Assembly (NCBI GenBank): GCA_963969365.1
Contig: OZ017761.1
Coordinates: forward strand, 1,364,001 to 1,428,000
DNA length: 64,000 nucleotides
Direction: 5' to 3'
Source of the DNA: Asterochloris sp. CNOR1
Taxonomy: Eukaryota > Chlorophyta > Trebouxiophyceae > Trebouxiales > Trebouxiaceae
The notes beneath the pieces are model-generated. The model saw only the letters and a program-made list of their open reading frames with translations. It was not told where the DNA came from and did not search any database. Below are positions 49,101 through 58,456 of the stretch, piece by piece (the first letter of the stretch is position 1; each line of letters begins with the position of its first letter). The position numbers were made by a program, and so were the translations under genes.

Positions 49101-52100
49101 GGAACCTTACCCTGATGAGTCATACATGGCAGCCATTGGCAGGCGGGGTCCCACAAGGGCAGGCTGCAGCCCACCCAAGAGTGATGAGCTGCTGTGGATG
49201 TGGTGCTGTCCATGAGCCCCGATCCATACATGAAGGACCTCTCTCGGTGCCCTGTGTTGATGCAGCACGCCAGGCATGTCCGGCCAGGTGCTCCAGGCTG
49301 TGGTGATGAAGCTCTTGCCATTGTCCTCTCCTGCGACTGCCTGGGTTTTCCGTCAACAATCCCCCTTTGAAACAGGTCACACCTCGCCTTCGCCCTTTCT
49401 CCTGGCGCAGTCCGCAGCCCGTTGACAGTCCGCGAGATGAAGGCGCTCTCCCGCTCCATCTCCCTGACCACCAGCTCCGCGAGGTTGCACAGCAGATTGC
49501 AGTGCTCGGCGTCGATCATGCGCACCTTAATGTCTAGGATGCACCTGCAGGGCAACTTCTCTCAGACTGAGACTTACATGCCAACCTGCAGGGCACGCTC
49601 ACACACCAGGACATTTCTACTCATTTGCGACCCTGCAGGGCCTGGCATCAGATGGGTGTTCGGGAGGCACCTGCAGGCAGGTGCAGCTCATGTCGTTGTG
49701 ATGCAGGGTGCTGATCATTGGCAACTTGTTGGCCAGGTCGCACAGGTGATGGGGCATTGAATTCCAGTTGTGTGAGGGCATGCTGGCGGTGTGAGGGTAT
49801 GCACAATCCAGCAGATCACGATGCTGAGCGCCACTTGTGCACAGCATGCTGTCTGCATAGCATGCACCCTCAAGGGCAGGCGCCAGGTTGCAGTCGATGG
49901 AGAGAACCCTGCACGTCAAGATGCACCTGAGCGGCCATCTGCGCTTGCAGCATCACCAACTGGGCATGCTCAGCATGATGTGCAAGGACAGCAGCATGGG
50001 ACCAGCTTATGAATCTGCAAGGACTGCCACATATCTCAGCAGCCTGGGAGCCTGCAAGCATGACTGTGGAAGCCCTGGGCAGCGATGTTCAGCAGATCAA
50101 ACTTGAAGGTGCCCTTGGCAGGCAGAGAAGGCTGCTTGGGTGCAGGCTTACAGGGAGCCCAGCCTGTGGCCGGTAGAGTTGATGAGCGGCGCCCCGATGT
50201 AAGACCTCAGGTGAGGCGGATTCAGCACCAATGGGTGATTTACGAACCTGCAGTCAACGGGGCATCATGAAAGAGTTATGGTGTGGCACTCCACTGCATG
50301 TCAGAGCCAGTATGGTAGAGTCATAAGATTGTGTCTCAGCAGTTGCCTCAATTGCAGGTTGCATGCCAGCATTTGCAAGCACTCTGCCTCAAACCTGGTG
50401 CAGACACAGCTAGCGTGTTGACTTGCACCCAGCCCCAGGTGGGCACCCCTCGTTCAGACATCATGATGCCACTGAGGCAGTGCTTAGTTCCAGCGCCATC
50501 CAGTCTTGCAGTGCCTACCGGCGACACGGTGCATGTAGTCATGCCGCATAGCTGCCCTGGAACAGCTCTGCCTGCCTGCACCGCCTTCTTCCTACCACCC
50601 CCTTGTCCCCTGCACCCCCTGGTTGGTCATGCAGGCCGCTGCCCCTAGCATGCTGCCGCAACGGGACAGGCCACTCATACCAAGCATACCGTCCCTGGGT
50701 CCATCCGCTGTCCATTGGGGCGCCCTCCACCAGCAGCATCAATGCTTGTGCAGCAGTAGCTGAGGCAGTGCACATGAGTTGCCCACGGGAGGCGGCTTTC
50801 ACCCCATCATCATGCAGGTACAGGCTCACTCTGCAGGCAAACCAGGTTCACAGGCTCTGCAGGTGACCCAGGTTCACAGGGCCTGCATGCCATGCACCTG
50901 CCCACCTGCTGTCCAGTGCGGCATCCTCCACAACCAGCATCTCTGGGTGCTTGGGTAGCAGCATCCAGGCACAGAAGGAGGCGTTCCTGTCGGAGCCAGT
51001 GCAGCCCATGCCCTTCTGGGACTTGAACCACTGGCGATCTTCTGCCACCAGTGAGATCAGGCACATTGGGGTCTGCATGCAGGCATGTGCTTGTGTTGGG
51101 TCATGTTGTGTAGCACATGCCATTCTGGGGTTGCTCTGGATGGAATGTGCCCCCAGCGCAAGACTGTGTCGCAGGGACAACAAATGCATGCAGGCGTGTA
51201 CAGCAGCTGAGGCGGCTGCACAAGCTGAAGCAGGTGCATGGCCAATTGTTCCTGTAGCGGGCTGGTGATGAACGTGTACCAGCAGCCAGGTTTCAAGGCA
51301 GGCTTGGGTGACCCCCATACACGATGGCTGGCAGCCCACAGGTGCACCTCAAGGAGCGTTTGCGCGGCAGTCACATTCATTGTGTGGGGCCGGGGTGTAC
51401 CTCAAAGAGCTCCTGCAGCAGGCTGGTAACCTCTTCATACTTCTTTTCCGGGGCTGTGTCCAGGATGCCCATCTGGCGCAGAGTTTGCACACGCTCAGCC
51501 TCATTCATGGGAGTGCGGGCTCCCTTGTACCTGAAGAGTCGCAGCAGTGGCGGAGGCCTGCTCAGCATCTTAGGTGCCGTGGGTCTGCATTGCAGCAGCC
51601 TCCAGCCCGTGGCTAACAGGTTCCAGCCCCTGCCCAGCCATTTGCAGCACGGCTGCAGGCGCAGTCTGCATCCTGCAGTGCTCTGTGTACCAGTCCCCTG
51701 CTCGTGCAACGCAATAGCGGGCCAATGCGGAGGGAAATGCTTAGCACAGCCCCACCTGCGCAAGTTGATGCAGGCCTCAAGGTTGTCAGGCAGGCAGCAC
51801 ATGTGAGAGGGCACAGCCTCATGGCACGGTAGCAATGCAGCATGGAGGATGGCCGTGCGCAAGGGCACGGCTCAGGCAGGCCTCAGCTGTGCGAGGAACA
51901 CTGCCACTACGAGATTGCAATGCCTCACCGGGCTGGCTCCAGCTGCTGCGTCTCCATGCCACCAATTGCAGTGGCTGTATGGCTGCCCTTTGTGCGGCCA
52001 CTTGCTGCCTTGCCCAACTCTGCATGGCTGCACATGGCGTGATTGCTGGCATCTGCCCCTACATGGACCTTGTCTGCACCCTCCATGGTCTTGTCAAAGG

Positions 52101-52304
52101 GCTGCAGGCAGCAATGAGCTCGTGTCAGAATGCATACAGTGATCCCAAGAATGTCCCAAGCATCTGCCCTTTGCAACAACGGTGGCTGCATCCATGCCTT
52201 CCCGCACAGACCATGACCATGGTGCACACATCACCAGGCCACAAATCTCTCACCACGGGTGCAGTCGCGTCTCTGTTTACATGGTGAGATGAGCTGCACC
52301 CCAT
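43158..52304 (-). CDS. Lipidated GAF-PAS-pseudokinase, copy 2 of 3
   Basis: Eighteen exons join exactly to 748 residues: 52304-52254, 52101-51929, 51530-51401, 51072-50906, 50247-50152, 49544-49383, 48543-48381, 47755-47649, 47417-47282, 46912-46787, 46494-46378, 46050-46002, 45771-45608, 45127-44933, 44314-44201, 43736-43702, 43533-43419 and 43304-43158. Start MGCSSSHHVNRDATAPV suggests dual acylation at a membrane. GAF runs from NEAERVQTLRQMGILDT to SYIGAPLINSTGHRLGSL. PAS core is AFLLVDVATPRWKILFCN. The kinase-like part keeps the lysine (LVHIK), helix-C Glu and the DFG Asp (IADFEFAE). Its catalytic loop is YLHQSSIIHSDLSGSSIF: the Asp survives but Arg and Asn are lost, and the APE motif reads PPE. 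It is the most likely of the three to retain residual activity. Exon lengths 130, 167, 96, 163 and 107 are identical to copy 3. Confidence 0.9.
45061..45238 (-). repeat. Copy of a C-lobe exon start in the upstream intron
   Basis: The exon at 45127 starts DAIDRGMFSATGVLGQPDM. Upstream on the same strand, 45236-45167 encodes DTIDKGMCGVIGMLGIPDM after a CTGCAG-like acceptor. The copy stays open for most of its length, so mutually exclusive use is conceivable. Confidence 0.8.
47764..48063 (-). repeat. Three ~100-base imperfect tandem repeats in an intron
   Basis: CATCACAGGCATG(C/A)TT...TCAGG begins at 47764 and again at 47965, each followed by a CAGC...GCCTGC...CTGCCAT(A/G)AGC stretch. A partial middle copy lies at about 47900-47960. 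The repeat unit abuts the acceptor of the exon starting at 47755. Confidence 0.7.
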
Positions 52305-52828
52305 GCTGGTCACAACGTCGGCACTTGCAAGGGATCCTCACGCAGGAACGACCAATCAGGTGTGAAAGGCATCGTGCGGAGTCGTCCCTGTCTGGGGTCA
52401 AGGCCTGCCTGGGTGGAGGCTGCTGTTGTGATGAACTTCGATACTTATCATAAAAAGTCAAGCGTTCTGGGTCCCCTAAACCCGGACATCCATCTTGAAG
52501 CAGCCAGTTCTTGCAGCAACATGTCTCGTGGCATGTGTTCAAAGGTAAACCGGCAACAGAGAGCAGTATATCTTCTGGAATGCTGGACAGTGACATGTTA
52601 CTTCATACCTGGAGGAGTAGGAGGGTCAGACCAGACAGTGCGGAACGGACAGAGCTGCAGACTTTATCAAGGTGGCTGAAGGCCATTTTCCTGCGAGAAG
52701 CTTTGTAGCCTGGCAAAGGCTTTGCCTAGCTTTGGGACTTCCAGGTTGCAAACATGGCTGGGTTGTCACCCAAGGTGCGGCAGTTGGGCCAGCCTTCTGA
52801 GAGGGCAGTGACTCATACTGCAGCCATG
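52305..52828. other. Spacer between kinase-like copies 2 and 3
   Basis: About 520 bases. A minus-strand open frame starting at 52596 begins MSLSSIPEDILLSVAGLPL, which resembles the first helix of an F-box, and runs antisense-free into copy 2 exon 1 in another frame. It lacks a convincing second half, so it may be an F-box remnant or chance. Confidence 0.3.
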
Positions 52829-55800
52829 CTAACGGGCGACTGTGGAGGACATTCTACTGAGAGGAATGATAGACTCCACTTTAATGCGATCAAGGCGCAT
52901 GAGCACAATCTCTGCTGAGGGACGCCGAACAGAGTCCTCAGCCATGCACTCACCAGCCAGAGCCTGCAGCCAGCGGTGGCTCAGCTCAAGCTGCCTGGGG
53001 TAGTGCAAAGCCTCTCGGACACACATTGCAGGTACTCACCACAAAGCTTTGCGGCGCGCCCTTAGGGAAGCAGAGGTTCCTATCTTCGCTGCCCTTCTGC
53101 TCCGCGCTACTGTGTGAGGCTGGCGTCCACCCAGTGTACATTGCCCACAGCAGCACACCAAAGGCATACACATCAGCAGCCTGCAACACAGCAGATGCTG
53201 CCAGCCCACATTGATGGCACAGCTTGGAGGGTCCTCAGTGCAGAGCTGAGGCGGTACACGGCATCCAGTGGCCAGCACAATGCACTTGTCTGGTAGCACA
53301 GGCTGATCATGAATGAGTCACCTTAGACAGCTGATTGTCCCGCAGCACCTCTGGAGCCAGGAAGTTGGGGTCTGCCCCTGGCACAGGGATGCTGAAGGGC
53401 TCCGTAGATTGAACAGCAAAGCTAAAGTCAGCCACCTGCAGGCAGGGCATCCAGATTGCGGCCGAACCTCTCCTTCAGAACAGCTGCGCTCACCTGGGCC
53501 ACGGCATCGTCAGCGCCGGGAACGCTGCTCAGCATGATGCTGGCCCCATTGATGCTGCCGTGAATGATGTTCTGGGTGTGGAGGTAGCTGATTGCAGAAG
53601 CTATCTGCATCGCTGTCTCCACGATGCGGGACATTTGTGGCTGAGAGGGCGAACTCTCTGGGGTTGTGAAGAAGCCCCCATCTATTGCATCCTGCAGCAC
53701 ATCTTGCAGGCGTGTCAGACTGTACAGCAGAGCAGCAACAACGCCAAGGGCAGCCAACGTCACCTGTTCAGAACCAGGCACTGCTGTCTATCAGACTCTT
53801 AGGCGCGAGTGTGTGCTGCCGCAGAGGGCTTGTAGCACAAGGAGGTTGACAGCTGCTTGCATACTTGCTGTGTGTGGGACATGACTTGGAGATTGGAGGC
53901 AAGCTTGCTGCATGCTTATAAGGTCTGCAGGCCTGAGCATGCATGCGCACCTGTAGGCAGCCCTTGTCACAGTGATCGCGCACAATCCACGTCTCCCCCT
54001 GAACCTGCCCCATGCCATTGGAGGTGCGGGTCCAGCGGCGCTCCACAGCACTTGTGGCAGCCATGCCCTCCCCGCTGGCTGCTGGGACTGCAATGCCCTC
54101 TGCGCCGTCTGCTGGGGCTTCAGACACTGCTGAGGCAGGCAAGAGGCTGAAGGCTGCTGAAGCAGTCCTGCGCAGCCCAAAGTCATGGGCAGCATCTGTC
54201 GAGGCAGAGGATGTTGCGTGCCGCAGCCCACCAGCCTTGAACGTCATGTGCCGCTGCATGGCAGGCGTCTGCAGCACACAGACTGCCCATCAGCATCTGT
54301 GCCAGAGGCAGGCTGCTGCCTGGGCAGAGGCAGCCTGCACTGGATACATTGTAATTAGGCGGGCATGCAGGGCAAGTGGTGCCTGGCAACAGACACACAG
54401 ATGGGAGGTCCTGGCTGCAGACTGAGCCAGCTCCTGCTCAGCAGACATGCAGGACAAGAGCAAGCAGTCCTGCTCACCTCCTTTGACCTGTGCACCCACT
54501 TGAGCGTCTTGAGAACATGTGGGTGGTCCAGATGTGCCGTCAACGTTGCCTCAGGTGCAGGGCCGCCAGATGGTAAGGTATCAATGATCTGCAGCATGTG
54601 CAGGCTTGCCTGGTAACCTGGATGGCCCGCAACCACAGAAGCATGGACGCTCTCTGGTAAATGGCGCAGTGGTGCCCATGGGTGCAGCAGTCAAGCATGT
54701 CTTTGTGGGTCTGCCTACCTTGATCACAGCTGTCTTGCCTTGCAAGGTGCCTCGATACACCCTGCAGCGCTCGCTCTTGCTGACCAGCTGGCCAACCTTC
54801 ACATCCTTGATGGCTGGAACCTGGCTGCGCCTGAACCCCTGCATGCTAGAGCTGCAAGGTGGGGCCGCTCTAGTGCAGCAAGAGGCAGAGCTGCATACAG
54901 GCCACATACAGGCTGCCATCACATGGGATTGCAGCTGAAGGCACACATGGTGCCAGCTTGAGATGTTCCCTGCACAGCTTGCAGGCTGCTTGGTGCATGC
55001 ACAGCGACATGAGAGGCTCCAGCTCTCTGAAGAGCTACAAGAAACCAATAGACGCAACATGACAGGGTGCAGCACCATGAAGAGCTGCAAGAAGTGAGAC
55101 GCTAGAGCTGCAAACAGCATGTCTACCCATGTGCAGCATAGTGTCCACACAGTGGAGGTAAACGGCAACTGCACTTGCAATCCAGCTGCTGACCTCAGCT
55201 TTTGCTGACACTTTGGGCACCTCCTTGAATGACACAAAGTACAGTGAAGACAGCCGGGATTTGCTGCTGCTGTGGATGTGCGCCGGAATGCCAATGGGCA
55301 CCATGATGTCATCTAGAAAGCCAGAGATTGCACTCCTGCAGATGACTGACAGGAGCTGCTGCTGTGAAGATCAGTACATGTCTGGCAGCTGGCCCCCAGT
55401 CACCTCTGTGTACAGTACATGAAAGCAGAAAGTGCATGTATGCATCAGGTGCTGGCACAACAATGCAGCTGGCATCTGCAGCATGTGAGGCAGGCACGCA
55501 AGCACAGCATTATTGTGCCAGCACCTGATGCTGGCTTCATGGCTGAAGCCTTGCAAAAGGCTGACTTGCCTCATTTGCAGTGCTACACTTCGACTGTGGA
55601 TCTGAGCCTGAGTCATGAAGTCATGGCCATTCTCGAGCTGCTGCTGCCCTGTGGCATACGGCAGAGCAGCTGGATCCTGCACACCACAGCAACATCCTGT
55701 GGACCCTCTGACAGAGACATTCAGGGAGCTTGGCTGAGAGGTGCGGATTCAGAGGCATGTGCACATGAAACAGCAGAACGTAAGGCAGCAGTGGCTGACC

Positions 55801-58238
55801 TCAGTAACGAATTGGTCCCAGAATGGCAGAGCTGTGATTGCCGAGGATTCTGCTTCAATGAGGTGGGCAAAGGCAGTGTTGCAGAACAAAATTTTCCATC
55901 GTGGAGCAGACGTGTCCACCAGCAGCAGGGCAGCCCTGTGAGCCTCAGCCACAGCCTCAGCCCTGCAGAGACGTGAGGAGACAAGACGTGACACCTTTTG
56001 CTGAAGCAGCCCGACACTGCACCTTTGCAGCAGTTTGCCAGGCATCATGCCATGCCAGAGGTTCCCCCTGCAAGGGTAGTACACCTGGCCGAGCAGCACC
56101 ATGCTTCCCAGTCTGCTGAAAGAGCACCTGCCACCATGCAGCAGCTCAGAGGGCATGTTCAGGCTGATGTGCTGGCTCCGGCTGGCCTGTGCTTGGTACA
56201 GGCTGCAGCTTCAACTTGTCAGACACAGTCTGGCAAAGCCTGTACCTGCAGCTGTGCAGTGGGTCCTGCAGACTGCTGCGCTGGTCGCACCTGGCCTGCG
56301 CCATTGCGTCCTGTGCCTTCATGCCACTGAGAGTGCGTGTGATGAAGGTGTTCTGCCTCTCAAGCTCCCGCACTGTGGTCTCAGCCAGATTACACAGCAG
56401 GTTGCAGGCCTCTGCATCGAGCTTTTGCGGCTTCAGGTCAAAGATGCACCTGCAGATATGCACCATGCTGACCTCTGCCAGCTGCAGGTTGGCCGCCTGC
56501 TGCAGACTGCTTGCATGCTGACAATCTGGATATGGTCAGGAGCAACAATTCTACAGCAAGGGGGAGCAAGTACCAGGCAACACAAACTGTGCCAGAGCAA
56601 GCAGGAGTGAAACAAGAGCATCAAGCAATCACTCACAGAGTGCCCAGTCTGTGGCCAAGAGATGTCACAAGAGGGGCCCCAGCATAGAATCTGAGGTAAG
56701 GCGGGTGGACGACGGCTGGGTGGCCAGAGAATCTGCGCGGCAAAGCCTCTTGAGTGAGCAGCAAGCCTTCAAAAGCTTGCCATGCTTCCAGCTGCAGCCA
56801 TCAGCCTGAACAGCAAGTCGCGCCCCAGACAGCAGCCGAGTGTCGCAAGCACACAGCAAGCAGGTCTCCCTCCAGGCAGCAATGTCATGCAACCACGCCT
56901 CCACATGCCCAGCAGTGCATGGGCCACAGGGTTCTGACCAACCTGGCATCCAGCTGTGCGTCCTCGATGACAAGCATCTCTGGATACTTGGGCAGCAGCG
57001 TCCAGGCACAGAACGCTGAGTGCCTATCTGCGCAGCTGCATCCCAGGCCCTGCTCTGACTTGAACCATAAGCGGGACTCGTCCACAATCGAGACTGCTGC
57101 AATGGGCACCTGCACAAGCAGGGTTCAGAGCTGGACCCCAAGCAGATGTACCCTGGCAGGCCAGACCAGACCACTGTGATGCAGTAAATTGACAGATGGC
57201 CTCGGTCAGTGGCCCAGTGTGCCCGTGCAGATGTGCACCAGACCGGGCTCCTCTGCAGGAGCCTGCCTGGAAGAGGTGCTGCAGCAGCTTGGTGACCTCC
57301 TCGTACTTCTTCTCAGGGGCTGAGTCCAAGATGCCCATGGCCTGCAGCGTCTGCAGACGCATGGCCTCATTCAGAGGAGGTGGCGCCCCCACATACCTGC
57401 ACATGCACATATTCTTGGTTGAGTCAGGGGTGCCCACAGGCTACAGCATCTGCAGGTGCATTGTCCCAGACAGGGCTTGCTGCTATCCACAGGTACAGGC
57501 ATGTGAAGACATCAAAGGCAGGATGCATGCATGTATATGGTTGCCATGTGATGCTCCCAGGCCGCTGAACGCAAGTGCAGCTCAGCCATGCATTCATCAG
57601 CACACCTTCTCATCTCCTCCTGCTCAGCAGAGGTGACACCGTCCAAGGCACCAGGGACAGGGCTGGTGTTTCTGGTGCTGGGCTGGCTGGAATTAATGAC
57701 GCGGTGCACCTTGGTGGGTGGGGAGGGCACCCTATCAGACATTGCGGTTTGGCCAGCAGGTGTCGACGCGTGTGTGCTGATTGTTGGTGCACTGCTGCTA
57801 GGAGTTGCCGCGGGCATGCTGCTGGCAAACATGGCTGCAGGGTGACTGTCTGTCTTGACAGCTGCAGAGCCATTGGTGCTGGTCACAGGCTGGTGGGTGC
57901 CTCCCATTGCTTGGACTGTAACTGAGGGCTCATCGTTGCTGCCTGCCTGCTTTTTGGCGCCGTCAGCATGCGCTGAATCCTGCATGCAGTGTATATGCCA
58001 GATGAGCAAGCTTAGAAGCTGTGGTGTGCTAAATGAAAAGGTGAGGCGCTGGGGCGACAAACTGCTTAAGTATTGTGAAGTTCACAGGAACTTCTGGCAA
58101 TGTTTTGCATGACCAGCAGCCTCTAATGGGCAGCATTTCAGGATCAGTGACCGATGTGGCCTTGGCATGAGTCGTCAAGCTCACTATGCATGCTTCCGGA
58201 AGCGCAACGTCAAGGTGACGAGAGGCCGTGCATCCCAT
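52829..58238 (-). CDS. Lipidated GAF-PAS-pseudokinase, copy 3 of 3
   Basis: Sixteen exons join exactly to 842 residues: 58238-58185, 57979-57606, 57396-57267, 57109-56943, 56732-56637, 56449-56291, 55962-55800, 55676-55570, 55335-55194, 54838-54719, 54588-54478, 54268-53951, 53691-53494, 53435-53322, 53180-53040 and 52963-52829. Start MGCTASRHLDVALPEACI carries the lipidation motif. A Ser/Thr/Ala linker of about 120 residues precedes GAF (NEAMRLQTLQAMGILDS to FYAGAPLVTSLGHRLGTL). PAS core is ALLLVDTSAPRWKILFCN. The kinase-like part keeps the lysine (KTAVIK), DFG Asp (VADFSFAV) and APE (LAPEV). The catalytic loop is YLHTQNIIHGSINGASIM, with Asp and Asn both lost. Exon 54268-53951 adds a low-complexity insert in the N-lobe. 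Two introns use GC donors (after 57267 and 55570). Confidence 0.9.
55442..55531 (-). ncRNA. Near-perfect 25-bp inverted repeat (hairpin) in an intron of copy 3
   Basis: Arms 55442-55466 and 55507-55531 are reverse complements with a single difference, separated by a 40-base loop. In the minus-strand pre-mRNA that difference becomes a G-U wobble, so the RNA stem is uninterrupted. The hairpin lies in the intron between exons 55676-55570 and 55335-55194. It could be a small-RNA precursor, a splicing element or a short inverted duplication. No expression evidence is available. Confidence 0.5.
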
Positions 58239-58456
58239 CTGAAGGGGTCCAGAAAGCGTGAAGATGATTCAGCTATCCGCTCAACAGAGCTGATCAGGGC
58301 AATGAGCAGAAGACAGCTCAGACGCATCTGCTGTAACTGAGGATGGTGCTGGAGCAGGCGGGCGCACCAAGTTGGTGTGATGACTGTGCAAAGGAACTCT
58401 GAACGTACAAGAAAGGAACAAGAAGTATCAGATGGTGTTGCCTGTCACTCTCAGAC
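58239..58456. promoter_or_regulatory. Bidirectional spacer between copy 3 and kanadaptin
   Basis: Only 218 bases separate the two divergent start codons, so the genes must share an upstream region unless further 5' exons exist. A TGTAA occurs at about 58332 but lies upstream of both genes and is unlikely to act as a poly(A) signal. Confidence 0.4.

Noticed and set aside
50848-51339. A second MGC start (MGCQPS) near the copy 2 GAF exons
   Set aside because: It lies in an intron between GAF exons and does not splice in phase to them, whereas MGCSSS at 52304 does.
57575-57925. Plus-strand frames with a hydrophobic stretch opposite copy 3 exon 2
   Set aside because: This is antisense to the Ser/Thr-rich linker exon 57979-57606, which closes in phase with its neighbours.
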